Shown: piece by piece, positions 18,428 through 27,015 of the stretch | How the letters are laid out: the number at the start of each line of letters is the position of its first letter | How positions within the stretch are numbered: the first letter of the stretch is position 1 | Assembly: GCF_004000765.1 (NCBI RefSeq) | Contig: NZ_BILW01000043.1 | Location: forward strand, 1 to 51,942 | Source: Paenibacillus chondroitinus NBRC 15376 | GTDB taxonomy: Bacteria > Bacillota > Bacilli > Paenibacillales > NBRC-103111 | Direction: 5' to 3' | Length of the DNA stretch: 51,942 nucleotides | The notes under the pieces: generated by a model | The model's input: only the letters and a program-made list of their open reading frames with translations | Told to the model about the DNA's origin: nothing | The model's database searches: none | Translations under genes and position numbers: made by a program

Positions 18428-18472
18428 GAAAGTGCAGTCACAAATGCATGAGAAGAGAGGGGGAAGAAAGCT

Positions 18473-19423
18473 ATGTCAGTGCCAATGACGACAATTGCAC
18501 GCAAACGCCAGCTTCGTAAACCGACTTTTTGGAAACGTTTACTGGCCAACCGTTATTTGTATGCCATGTTGGTGCCTGCGCTTATCTATTATACGGTGTT
18601 TCATTACGTACCGATGTACGGGGCGCTTATTGCTTTCAAGCAGTTCAGCATTACCAAAGGCATTATAGGCAGCCCATGGGTCGGATTCCAGCACTTCACG
18701 TATTTATTCGAATTAGAAAAATTTTGGCAAGTCTTCTGGAATACGATTGTAATCAGCTTGTACAGACTCGTTTTTGGGTTTCCGCTGCCGCTTATCGTCG
18801 CAATTCTACTAAATGAAGCCCGTAAAATCATGTTCAAGCGGACGGTTCAAACCATTATCTACTTGCCTCACTTCATTTCCTGGGTCATTATGGGCGGACT
18901 CTTGATCAGCTTGCTTTCTACAGATCAGGGCGCTGTTAACAATGCCGTCCGTTCGTTCTCTGGAGAACCGATCGGCTTCTTAACCGATGAGCGAATTTTT
19001 CGCAGTACATTGGTAGGTTCGATGATCTGGAAGGAGTTCGGCTGGAATACGATCATTTACATGGCTGCCCTGGCGGGTCTAAATCCGCAGCTGTATGAAG
19101 CCGCCGTGATGGACGGGGCGAATCGGTGGCGGCGAATCTGGCACATTACACTGCCGGGCATCCGCAGTACGATTATCATCTTGTTCATCCTGCGGATCGG
19201 CAGTTTAATGGAGGCAGGATTTGAGCAAATATTCGTTTTGTATCATCCTGGCGTCTATCGCGTAGCCGATATCATCGACACTTATGTTTACCGAATTGGG
19301 CTCACCGAAGGGCGCTACAGCCTGGCTGCCGCAGTCGGCCTGTTCAAATCCGCTATCAACTTCACGCTGCTTATCGTCGCCAACTGGTTGTCCAGAGCGC
19401 TCGGCGAGCAGGGTGTGTATTAG
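18473..19423 (+). CDS. Carbohydrate ABC transporter permease, LplB type
   Basis: A 316-residue permease with six membrane helices and the conserved cytoplasmic loop 'EAAVMDGANRWRRIWHITLPGI' (quoted in part: EAAVMDGANRW, then ITLPGI) that docks with the ATPase. The N-terminus 'FHYVPMYGALIAFKQF' is typical of the LplB/YtcP branch that pairs with an LplC permease and a large lipoprotein. A second in-frame ATG (codon 4) is possible; the AGGGGGG site suits the first. The ATPase is not encoded nearby; such systems commonly share an MsmX-type ATPase elsewhere in the genome. Confidence 0.93.
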   Translation: MSVPMTTIARKRQLRKPTFWKRLLANRYLYAMLVPALIYYTVFHYVPMYGALIAFKQFSITKGIIGSPWVGFQHFTYLFELEKFWQVFWNTIVISLYRLVFGFPLPLIVAILLNEARKIMFKRTVQTIIYLPHFISWVIMGGLLISLLSTDQGAVNNAVRSFSGEPIGFLTDERIFRSTLVGSMIWKEFGWNTIIYMAALAGLNPQLYEAAVMDGANRWRRIWHITLPGIRSTIIILFILRIGSLMEAGFEQIFVLYHPGVYRVADIIDTYVYRIGLTEGRYSLAAAVGLFKSAINFTLLIVANWLSRALGEQGVY

Positions 19424-19434
19424 GAGGGCCAGCT

Positions 19435-20301
19435 ATGCCTAACAGCAGCTTAGGAAGCAAAATCTTCGACTCGCTCAATTATGCGCTCCTAGCACTCTTA
19501 GCGTTACTGACGGTATATCCGTTCTGGGATTCGCTGATTGTTTCGATTACGCCGATGCAAGAGAGCGTGACTTCGAGTTTGCATCTAATTCCAAAGAGTG
19601 TGACATTCGAGGCTTATCAATACATGCTCAGTCTGGAGCAACTATGGACGTCTTACGGGATTAGCATTTTCATAACCGTCCTGGGTACAGTCATCAGCAT
19701 GATCGCAACGACAATGGCCGCCTATGCTCTCTCCAAAAAACAGCTTCCCGGCGGCAGAACGGTCATGTTCTTGATCATTTTTACGATGATGTTCAGCGGT
19801 GGTATTATTCCGACTTACTTGGTCATTAAACAGCTTGGCATGATGAACACCGTATGGGCCATGATGGTTCCGACAGCCATTACAACCTATAACCTGATCA
19901 TTATGCGCAGCTTTTTCAGCTCCATACCTGAGAGCTTGGAAGAGTCCGCTAAGCTAGACGGATGTAATGATTTCGGCATTCTGCTAAGGGTTGTCGTCCC
20001 CCTTTCCATGCCGGCGCTGGCGACGATCGCCCTCTTCTACTCGGTATCCAGGTGGAACGAATTTTTCACGGCAGTCATGTACATTACAGATAAAAACATA
20101 TGGCCTCTGCAGCTCTTCCTGCGCTCCATGCTGATTGATAACGAGGCCGCTTTCCAATCGGGAGGGGACAGCCCTTTCCTGCTCGGTCCGTCCGTCAAAA
20201 TGGCGACGATTATGATATCTGTCATTCCTGTTATTCTTATCTACCCCTTTTTTCAACGTTATTTCGTGCAAGGGGTTACGCTTGGAGCTGTTAAGGAGTA
20301 G
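19435..20301 (+). CDS. Carbohydrate ABC transporter permease, LplC/YtcP type
   Basis: A 288-residue partner permease with six membrane helices. It has the EAA loop 'ESLEESAKLDGCNDFGILLRVVVPLSMPA' (in part: EESAKLDGCNDF, VVPLSMPA) near residue 170. It starts 12 bp after the first permease with a TAGGAGG site, so it is in the same operon. Together the two form the transmembrane channel of an importer for an oligosaccharide or glycoside. Confidence 0.94.
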   Translation: MPNSSLGSKIFDSLNYALLALLALLTVYPFWDSLIVSITPMQESVTSSLHLIPKSVTFEAYQYMLSLEQLWTSYGISIFITVLGTVISMIATTMAAYALSKKQLPGGRTVMFLIIFTMMFSGGIIPTYLVIKQLGMMNTVWAMMVPTAITTYNLIIMRSFFSSIPESLEESAKLDGCNDFGILLRVVVPLSMPALATIALFYSVSRWNEFFTAVMYITDKNIWPLQLFLRSMLIDNEAAFQSGGDSPFLLGPSVKMATIMISVIPVILIYPFFQRYFVQGVTLGAVKE

Positions 20302-20346
20302 CAAGGATCGTAATTTTATGTATAGGAAAATAAAGGAGGAACGAGC

Positions 20347-21879
20347 ATGCGATTGCAAAAGAAATGGGCAGGTTTTGCCTTGGCTTCCATACTTGCATTA
20401 ACAACGGCAGGATGTTCTACTAAAACGGACAATGCGAACCCGACGGAGGGCAGCGCAAAAAGTGGGCAACCTACGAAGCTGGTGTTTTTAACTTCGGGTG
20501 ATGCGGCCGCCAAGTCGATACAGCCCGGGGACCGGATTATCGCTGAAATTAACAAGCGACTAGGTATTGAACTTGAGGTCAGAACCGTTCCAGAGGGCGG
20601 ATATGAGAAAATCAGCGTAGCCATGGCTTCGGGCGATATGCCGGATGTCGTAACGATTAACTATCCTTCGGCTTCCGTGAGCCAATGGATCAGTGAAGGT
20701 TTGCTCGTCCCGCTTAACGACTATTTCTCTGATATGCCGACCGCGAAAGCGAAAATTGAAGCCAATTTCAAGGGAACGGCTGTTGATGGAAAGTATTACG
20801 GCTATCCATTCGTCGAACTCGAACGTGCCAATCAAACGCTTGCCTACCGAGCGGATTGGCTGGAAACGCTTGGGCTGAAACCGCCTGAGACGCTGGATGA
20901 CTTTTATCAAACAATGAAAGCTATTGCTACGCAAGATCCGGACAAAAACGGCAAAGCGGATACCTATGGCCTAACGGGAGTTAAGAGTACCGGGTTTAAC
21001 AGTTCCTTTAACTTCGTATTTTATGCCTACGGTTTGCCTTACTCCGACTGGGCGCTAGATAATGGCGGGAAAGTCATTCCCATTTTTGAGCATCCCGCAT
21101 TTAAGCAAGGCGTTCAATATATTCACAAATTGTGGAGCGAGAAGCTGATTGATCCCGAATTTTTGCTCAACGACACGCAGCAGCGCGAGCAGAAGTTTTA
21201 TCAAAGCAAAGTCGGATTCATGGCCCCTGCTCTTTACCGGCATGTGAGTCGACTGGAAACAAGTTTGCAAAAAGTGAATCCTAACGGCAAGCTTGGGTTT
21301 ATGGCTCCACCTGCTGGTCCGGATGGAAAACGGGGTTTGGCGCAGGCTCCGAAGAGCGGCTTATTAACGGCGATTACCAAAAGTGCGAAAAATCCGGAAA
21401 AAGCGGCTAAATTCATTGAGTTCATGCTCTCCAAAGAAGGCCGTGATTTGCTGGAGCTAGGGATCGAAGGCGTCCATTATACCAAACAAGGCGATAAAAT
21501 CACTTATAATGAAGAAGAACGGGCAAAAGATAACTTTGCTTCGAATGGATGGTCTCATCCGCTTGCATGGGGTAGTGTCGTTTGGCCACTGACGGAAACC
21601 TACTTGCCGCAAACCGAGCCTCAAGCAGACAGGGCTAAACAATCTGTAGAGATTGCCTCCAAATATATGGTTCCGAATTTGGTCAACACGACAACTCCTG
21701 AAGAAATTGAACGAGGCAGTGTCATTAATGAACTGGCCAATCAATATTATTTGGATATGATTACGGGCAAGAAAGATATCGACAGCGGGCTGGCCGAACT
21801 GTCCAAGAAGTGGCGGGAACAAGGCGGCGACAAGGTGCTGGAAGCTGTCAATAAAGCTTATTTGGCACAAAAAAAATAA
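20347..21879 (+). CDS. Sugar-binding lipoprotein of the ABC importer
   Basis: A 510-residue extracellular solute-binding protein of family 1. The signal peptide ends in a lipobox (TAGC, lipid-modified Cys23), followed by a Ser/Asn-rich linker and the mature binding domain. Its size (over 480 residues) is typical of partners of LplB/LplC permeases. AAAGGAGG precedes the ATG. It captures the substrate at the membrane surface. The substrate is unknown; the sulfatase that follows suggests a sulfated sugar. Confidence 0.93.
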   Translation: MRLQKKWAGFALASILALTTAGCSTKTDNANPTEGSAKSGQPTKLVFLTSGDAAAKSIQPGDRIIAEINKRLGIELEVRTVPEGGYEKISVAMASGDMPDVVTINYPSASVSQWISEGLLVPLNDYFSDMPTAKAKIEANFKGTAVDGKYYGYPFVELERANQTLAYRADWLETLGLKPPETLDDFYQTMKAIATQDPDKNGKADTYGLTGVKSTGFNSSFNFVFYAYGLPYSDWALDNGGKVIPIFEHPAFKQGVQYIHKLWSEKLIDPEFLLNDTQQREQKFYQSKVGFMAPALYRHVSRLETSLQKVNPNGKLGFMAPPAGPDGKRGLAQAPKSGLLTAITKSAKNPEKAAKFIEFMLSKEGRDLLELGIEGVHYTKQGDKITYNEEERAKDNFASNGWSHPLAWGSVVWPLTETYLPQTEPQADRAKQSVEIASKYMVPNLVNTTTPEEIERGSVINELANQYYLDMITGKKDIDSGLAELSKKWREQGGDKVLEAVNKAYLAQKK

Positions 21880-21902
21880 GTGATGGAGGCGAATGAACGA
21901 CG

Positions 21903-23324
21903 ATGAGTACCGATCAAAGGCAGGAATCGACGCATGCAAACCGAAATGAGCAGCCTAACATTATAGTCATCTTGTCGGACGACCACGGGGCTTGGGCTAT
22001 GGGATGTGCAGGCAATCACGAGATCCGTACACCTAATCTGGATCGTCTTGCAGACCAAGGAATGAGGTTCTCCAGCTTCTTTTGCACCTCGCCGGTCTGC
22101 TCGCCGGCACGCGCTTCGCTGATGACTGGGCGCATTCCGTCCCAGCACGGTGTACACGATTGGATCCGGGATGGCAATGTAGGTGACTCTGCTATCCAAT
22201 ATTTGCAGGGGCAGATGGCGTACACGGATGTGTTGGCCGGTGAAGGTTACGTTTGCGGACTAAGCGGCAAATGGCATTTGGGAGACAGCATCACACCACA
22301 AAAAGGCTTCACGCACTGGTATGCGCACCAAAGCGGCGGCAGCAATTATTACGAGGCCCCGATGATTCGCGACGGCGAGCTGGTGAATGAGCCTGGCTAT
22401 TTGACCGACGTCATCACGGACGATGCACTCTCCTTCTTGGATCGGCAGGACAGAAGCAAGCCGTTTTACTTAAGCGTCCACTACACGGCGCCTCACAGTC
22501 CATGGATCGATAATCATCCTCAGGACATTGTCGATTCTTACGATAGCTGCAAGTTCGAAACTTGTCCGCAGGAGCCCAAGCATCCATGGTCGATCAAAAC
22601 AGCGCCATGGTCAGACGACCAACGGGAGAATTTGAAAGGTTACTTTGCCGCTGTGACCGCGATGGATACGAATATCGGCCGGATCGTAGATAAGCTGGAC
22701 AGCATGGACATTCGCAAAGATACCCTGATTATTTATATGGGCGACAACGGCTTCAACTGTGGCCATCACGGCATATGGGGAAAAGGAAACGGGACGTTCC
22801 CGCAGAACATGTTCGATACTTCTGTCAAAGTACCGGCCATTTTTAGCCAGCCGGGCATCATCCCCCAAGGGGAAGTTTGCGATAATCTCGTAAGCGGGTA
22901 CGATTTCATGCCTACGCTGCTTGCTTATGTGGGCTGTGAACAACCGAATACCATTAAGCTTCCTGGATCAAGCTTCCACTCCCTCCTCCTGGGTGAATCG
23001 GCTCCTATGCGTGAGCAGGTTGTCATTTATGACGAGTACGGTCCTGTGCGCATGATTCGGACGACCGACTGGAAATATGTGCACCGCTACCCTTACGGTC
23101 CGCATGAGCTGTACCATTTGGCCGAGGATCCCGATGAAAGGCATAATCTGATCGACCTGCCAGGGACGCAAGATCAGACCGTCGCAATGAGAGGCGAACT
23201 GGAAGCCTGGTTTGCCCGCTACGTCGATCCCATGATTGACGGCGCTCGTGAAGGTGTAACCGGATTCGGGCAAATCGGGTTAGCCGGCGTTCATGGAAAA
23301 GGGAAAAAAGCCTATTTTGAGTAA
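21903..23324 (+). CDS. Cytoplasmic sulfatase
   Basis: A 473-residue alkaline-phosphatase-superfamily sulfatase. The activation motif CSPAR (Cys66-Arg70) would be converted to formylglycine by a maturase not encoded here. The metal site is formed by Asp26-Asp27 ('LSDDHG') and 'MGDNG' near residue 280. There is no signal peptide or lipobox, so the enzyme should act in the cytoplasm. It is the last gene of the sugar operon, 23 bp after the lipoprotein (GGAGG about nine bases upstream). It would release sulfate from an imported sulfated oligosaccharide. It could also be a phosphonate or phosphodiester hydrolase of the same fold, but CSPAR favours sulfatase. Confidence 0.92.
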   Translation: MSTDQRQESTHANRNEQPNIIVILSDDHGAWAMGCAGNHEIRTPNLDRLADQGMRFSSFFCTSPVCSPARASLMTGRIPSQHGVHDWIRDGNVGDSAIQYLQGQMAYTDVLAGEGYVCGLSGKWHLGDSITPQKGFTHWYAHQSGGSNYYEAPMIRDGELVNEPGYLTDVITDDALSFLDRQDRSKPFYLSVHYTAPHSPWIDNHPQDIVDSYDSCKFETCPQEPKHPWSIKTAPWSDDQRENLKGYFAAVTAMDTNIGRIVDKLDSMDIRKDTLIIYMGDNGFNCGHHGIWGKGNGTFPQNMFDTSVKVPAIFSQPGIIPQGEVCDNLVSGYDFMPTLLAYVGCEQPNTIKLPGSSFHSLLLGESAPMREQVVIYDEYGPVRMIRTTDWKYVHRYPYGPHELYHLAEDPDERHNLIDLPGTQDQTVAMRGELEAWFARYVDPMIDGAREGVTGFGQIGLAGVHGKGKKAYFE

Positions 23325-23346
23325 GAAACAGGACAAATGAGGGCAA

Positions 23347-23376
23347 TTGAGCCTTGTCGTTAAAATAAGCTAGAAT
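23347..23376 (+). promoter_or_regulatory. Candidate sigma-A promoter
   Basis: TTGAGC and TAGAAT separated by 18 bp, 75 bp before the small membrane protein gene. Motif match only. Confidence 0.4.
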
Positions 23377-23450
23377 ACGACACCGACATTCGAGCGACAT
23401 TTTATCCAAAGTACGTTAACCTATGAAAAATGATTCATAGGAGGACAACC

Positions 23451-23753
23451 ATGATGAGAGATTTGGAATTCATTATAATGGGTGTGTTCGTTGTAGGTAT
23501 CATGTTCTGCATGTTTGTAGATGTGCTCATAAAGGACAAAGCGATGAGGTTCTCCTATCAGAGTCAGCTCGGAAATGAAAGCAGTGAAAAACCTTCGAAG
23601 GTCATTGAGGTATTTGAGGGGCTTGCGGATTTCGGAACCTCGGAGGAGACATTGCCACTGTCTTTATCTTCCGTCCAAAAAAGAGAAGTTGTTTACCCGA
23701 TGTATATAGATTGCAGCCGCAACACTCTTCAAGCACAGCCACCTGCGTGCTGA
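23451..23753 (+). CDS. Small single-span membrane protein, 100 residues, unknown
   Basis: Not recognised. One hydrophobic helix (about 6-26) follows a short N-terminus, then a soluble, mostly polar region of 70 residues with a Cys-containing end. The start at 23451 is set by GAGGACAACC directly upstream; an in-frame ATG at 23430 has no ribosome site. A strong terminator follows 40 bp after the stop, so the gene appears monocistronic. Confidence 0.6.
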   Translation: MMRDLEFIIMGVFVVGIMFCMFVDVLIKDKAMRFSYQSQLGNESSEKPSKVIEVFEGLADFGTSEETLPLSLSSVQKREVVYPMYIDCSRNTLQAQPPAC

Positions 23754-23793
23754 ATACTTGCCGAGGGTATGGAGCGTAGCTTCCTATCGCCTA

Positions 23794-23837
23794 AAAAGGG
23801 AATGGAAACAGGGAATCCCCTGTGTCCGTTCCCTTTT
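23794..23837 (+). terminator. Rho-independent terminator
   Basis: AAAAGGGAA...TTCCCTTTT outer pairing with an inner ACAGGGG/CCCCTGT-type stem. It has flanking A and T runs, so it may work in both directions. It lies downstream of the small membrane protein gene. Confidence 0.75.
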
Positions 23838-23913
23838 GTTCGTTCTCTTCGAGTCTGGCAACTGCCCAAGGCCCTCGATCAGTTTCTAGTAGATGAAAAT
23901 ATTTCCATCTATA

Positions 23914-23943
23914 TTGAATGTGTTACATAACAAATGATATAAT
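23914..23943 (+). promoter_or_regulatory. Candidate sigma-A promoter of the PIN-domain pair
   Basis: TTGAAT and a perfect TATAAT separated by 18 bp, in an AT-rich stretch about 90 bp before the small ORF at 24035. It is the best promoter match in the 23754-24034 gap, which otherwise holds only the terminator above. Confidence 0.6.
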
Positions 23944-24034
23944 TAGTAGAACAATAGGTACTTCAGAAGCAGAAGTATATTTCCTATCATTCTAGCATAT
24001 AATAGTCCTAAATTTCTTTTAGGAGGTTTTGGCT

Positions 24035-24235
24035 ATGAGTGAAGGTAGCGGCAAGGAGGGTAAGGACATGCCATTTACTGAAGCTGCTCATAAAGAGGCA
24101 AAGCCAATTCCAAAAACTAACCTGGGTCTAACAACAAGACAAAAGGATATTATGAAGCAATTTATCGGCAAAGCTCCCACAACCCCCGTAAACTTGAATC
24201 AAGTGAGGGATTGGGAAAAGTATGGTGATCGTTGA
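24035..24235 (+). CDS. Small protein upstream of PIN domain (possible antitoxin)
   Basis: A 66-residue basic protein without a recognised DNA-binding motif. The N-terminal half is Gly/Lys-rich and probably disordered, and the C-terminal half contains 'TTRQKDIMKQFIGKAPTTP', a likely helix. AGGAGG lies eight bases before the ATG. It overlaps the PIN-domain gene by 14 bases, the arrangement expected of an antitoxin-toxin pair. It resembles none of the usual VapB, RelB or Phd antitoxins to my eye; calling it an antitoxin rests on position only. Confidence 0.65.
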   Translation: MSEGSGKEGKDMPFTEAAHKEAKPIPKTNLGLTTRQKDIMKQFIGKAPTTPVNLNQVRDWEKYGDR

Positions 24236-24782
24236 TTTTAATAATCCACATGAATTTCAAGGGTTCGATCAAGGGGAAGATATTTTAGTTGATACAGGGA
24301 TTCTGTTGGCTCTAGCCTCAAGCCATGACCCATGGCATGAGACGGTCAAAGAACTGTTCGACAATTATATTTTCCCTGAGGGCGAACTCATTTTATTATA
24401 TACGAATCCGCTTGTTGTAAATGAAGTGTTGCATTTATCCACCAGATCGCTTAAGAATTTCACTGAACGCTTCGGCATTATGTTTTCTGATGCTGATCGC
24501 CATGACCTAGAGGCGTTTATTGAAAATATGCTAACTATTTTTATCGAAGAGGGCATATTGAAAGTACTCGAAGGTGATAAAAATTCCGTTTTACACCAAA
24601 TAAAGCTCAAGAAGCATTTGGGTGCAGCCGATGCTGCAAATGCTAGCCTTGCAAATCTTTACGGGACTAACTTCCTTACTGTAGATAATATCCTGAAGAA
24701 TAATATGGTGAAAGCGGAAGAAATTCTTCCAAATATAAAAAAAGTCTATTACACAACTCCATTACATATGACATATAGGTAA
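24222..24782 (+). CDS. PIN-domain protein (putative RNase, VapC-like)
   Basis: A 186-residue protein with a PIN fold and the four acidic residues in order: Asp24 ('LVDTGILLA'), Glu68 ('NEVLH'), Asp137 ('GAADAANAS') and Asp155 ('LTVDN'). PIN domains are Mg-dependent ribonucleases, often toxins of VapBC pairs. It is longer than a usual VapC (about 130 residues), with an N-terminal 20-residue extension and a longer C-terminus. The start is ATG at 24222, overlapping the small upstream ORF. A perfect 18-bp stem terminator ends the pair. Confidence 0.85.
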   Translation: MVIVDFNNPHEFQGFDQGEDILVDTGILLALASSHDPWHETVKELFDNYIFPEGELILLYTNPLVVNEVLHLSTRSLKNFTERFGIMFSDADRHDLEAFIENMLTIFIEEGILKVLEGDKNSVLHQIKLKKHLGAADAANASLANLYGTNFLTVDNILKNNMVKAEEILPNIKKVYYTTPLHMTYR

Positions 24783-24784
24783 GT

Positions 24785-24826
24785 AAACAAAGAAGACCAA
24801 ACCATAAAGTTTGGTCTTCTTTGTTT
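24785..24826. terminator. Perfect bidirectional terminator
   Basis: An 18-bp perfect stem (24785-24802 with 24809-24826) around a six-base loop, with A-rich and T-rich outer ends. It separates the PIN gene on the plus strand from the iron permease gene that ends at 24868 on the minus strand, and can serve both. Confidence 0.9.
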
Positions 24827-24867
24827 ATTTGAATAGTGTCCAAAAATTCTTCTTAAACATTATCCCC

Positions 24868-25908
24868 TCATCGATTCCGATTCCGATACAGCAGGAAAAT
24901 AAAAAACAGAGCGCCAATAGCTGCGGTAAAAACGCCGGCCGGAATATCCAGCGGAGGAAACGCCGTTCTCGCCACTGTATCGGAGATCAAGACCATCAGG
25001 CTTCCAATCAGCGCTGATACGGGAATTAATCCCCCATACGAGGGAGCGATCAGCTTTTTCGCAATATGCGGCGCGATTAATCCTACGAAGCCGATTGCGC
25101 CGGCAACCGCCACGGCCGAACCCGCCAACGCCACGCTGATGAAAAGCAAGAAAAAGCGATGCAGCTGAACGGTGGCTCCCAGCCCTGCAGCCAGGTCGTC
25201 TCCCATCTCCTGCAAGTTAATATGCCTGGCAAAATAGAGCGCCAATGGAATGAACACAATCACCCAAGGCAGCAAGGTATACACGTTGTCCCAAGATGTG
25301 CCGTAGACGCTCCCAGTCAGCCAGGTATACGCTTTGGTCGCTGAATTCATCGGGCTGAGCACGATCATTAACATCGTTAAGGAACTGGTCGCCGCCGAAA
25401 TTCCGATCCCGATTAGAACCAGCCTCGTGGGTGTAATCCCTTTATGCCACGCCAATAAATAAATGATCAGGGACACGAAGCCAGCCCCTACAAAAGCAGC
25501 TACAGGCAGCCAATGAATGCTGACAGTGCCTGCAAAATAAGTAATGAACGTAACTGCCGCTAGCGTGCCCCCTCCAGTTACGCCAATAATATCAGGCGAG
25601 GCAAGTGGATTACGAATCATTCCCTGAAGAATCGATCCAGCAACACCCAGCGAAGCGCCCACGAGGATGGCCACAATAATCCGCGGAAGCCTCAGCGTTC
25701 CGATCACCAGTTCGTGCTGCGGAGTACTTTGTCCAAAGATCGTTTTCAACACATCCTGCGGTGTTATGAAATTGCCGCCAAGCCCCGTACTAATCAAGAA
25801 CACCCCGATTGTCAGCAATGTCAGACCTGATATAACAAGGAGTGTTCTCCTATGAAAAAGAAAAGAAAACCTGCCGGTTTTACTTCGGTACACAATTAAC
25901 CGACTCAT
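24868..25908 (-). CDS. FecCD-family ferric-siderophore permease (second subunit)
   Basis: A 346-residue permease with about nine or ten membrane helices of the BtuC/FecCD fold. Typical motifs are 'RNPLASPDIIGVTGGGTLAA' (about residues 94-113) and 'GFVGLIAPHIAKKL' near 270, the loop contacting the ATPase. It overlaps the first permease by four bases (ATGA). It carries ferric siderophore through the membrane together with the upstream permease. No ATPase gene follows, so an ATPase such as a shared FhuC/YusV-type must be supplied from elsewhere. Confidence 0.94.
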   Translation of the reverse strand: MSRLIVYRSKTGRFSFLFHRRTLLVISGLTLLTIGVFLISTGLGGNFITPQDVLKTIFGQSTPQHELVIGTLRLPRIIVAILVGASLGVAGSILQGMIRNPLASPDIIGVTGGGTLAAVTFITYFAGTVSIHWLPVAAFVGAGFVSLIIYLLAWHKGITPTRLVLIGIGISAATSSLTMLMIVLSPMNSATKAYTWLTGSVYGTSWDNVYTLLPWVIVFIPLALYFARHINLQEMGDDLAAGLGATVQLHRFFLLFISVALAGSAVAVAGAIGFVGLIAPHIAKKLIAPSYGGLIPVSALIGSLMVLISDTVARTAFPPLDIPAGVFTAAIGALFFIFLLYRNRNR

Positions 25909-26936
25909 GACGATGACATCCCTCCTTTCGAACGCAGCCCTTTTCTAGCGGTATAGATGAAAAAGGGCACGCCGATCAAAGCCGTCATAACACCAAGCGG
26001 CACCTCTCCCGGCATAATGACAAATCGGGCAACAAGATCAGCCAAAAGAAGCAAAATAGCCCCCAAAACGGCACAATATGGAATGACCCAACGATAATCG
26101 AGGCCAACAACAAACCGGGCAATATGCGGTATCACAAGACCGACGAAACCGATCGAACCCGCGACAGCCACCGAGCTGCCTGCTAACAGAATCACGGTTA
26201 TGGCTACCGTCACTTTAACTAGTCCAAGCTTCTGACCCAAACCCTTGGCAACATCGTCACCCGAAGCAAGGATGTTAACAGGATGTGCCATCACCAGCGC
26301 TGTAACGGCGGCAACTAACATATAGGGCAGCACCGGAATCAACGTATCCAGATTTTTGCCCGCCACAGCCCCTGCTAACCAAAACATGACATTCTGCAAG
26401 GTAGCCTCACGAACGACCAACATCCCTTGCGTGAATGAACTGAATAGAGCGGTCATGGCAGAACCGGCCAATACAATTTTAATCGGCGTCAGTCCCTCTC
26501 GCCCTAGAGAACCGAGGAAATATACAGCGAAAGCAGCAATACCTGCACCAGCGAATGCTACCCATATCAATTGGTCAATTGACGTAAGCGGGAGAAATGT
26601 AATCGCGATGACGACAAAAGATACGGCCCCTGCATTAATGCCAAAAATGCTCGGAGACGCTAACGGATTCCGTGTCAGCGCCTGCATGAGCGCACCTGCA
26701 ATGGCCAAGTTCCCTCCAACCATTGTAGCGAAAAGAGCCCTGGGAATCCGGGTCGTTCGAATGATCACTTGCTCGTTCGAATTCACATCGTAATGAATCA
26801 ATGACTGCACAACCGATGCAACACTTGTATGCGATGAACCAAGCACAACACTTAGCACAAAGGATAGTACAAAAATAATTATCCCAAACACCAAACCCAG
26901 CGCTTTATAGGGTGTCTGGTGCAATAATGGTCTCAC
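25905..26936 (-). CDS. FecCD-family ferric-siderophore permease (first subunit)
   Basis: A permease of about 343 residues with the family motifs 'RNPLASPSIFGINAGA' and 'GFVGLVIPHIARF'. I take the GTG at 26936, which has AGGGGG six bases upstream; an ATG at 26951 is in frame but lacks a ribosome site. It pairs with the permease that overlaps its stop. A hairpin in the gap after the lipoprotein gene probably lowers its expression relative to the lipoprotein. Confidence 0.93.
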   Translation of the reverse strand: MRPLLHQTPYKALGLVFGIIIFVLSFVLSVVLGSSHTSVASVVQSLIHYDVNSNEQVIIRTTRIPRALFATMVGGNLAIAGALMQALTRNPLASPSIFGINAGAVSFVVIAITFLPLTSIDQLIWVAFAGAGIAAFAVYFLGSLGREGLTPIKIVLAGSAMTALFSSFTQGMLVVREATLQNVMFWLAGAVAGKNLDTLIPVLPYMLVAAVTALVMAHPVNILASGDDVAKGLGQKLGLVKVTVAITVILLAGSSVAVAGSIGFVGLVIPHIARFVVGLDYRWVIPYCAVLGAILLLLADLVARFVIMPGEVPLGVMTALIGVPFFIYTARKGLRSKGGMSSS

Positions 26937-26977
26937 AGGGATCCCCCTCATCTAAATTTACTGTAAAATTAAGGGAA

Positions 26978-27003
26978 GGCCGTTGACATAAAGGTCAACA
27001 GCC
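26978..27003 (-). terminator. Intra-operon hairpin between binding protein and permeases
   Basis: On the minus strand GGCTGTTGAC pairs with GTCAACGGCC (one G-U pair) around a six-base loop. It is followed by TTCCCTTAATTTT rather than a clean T-run. Such weak terminators or processing hairpins commonly let the substrate-binding protein be made in excess over the permeases. Confidence 0.6.
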
Positions 27004-27015
27004 TCGAAATTCCAA

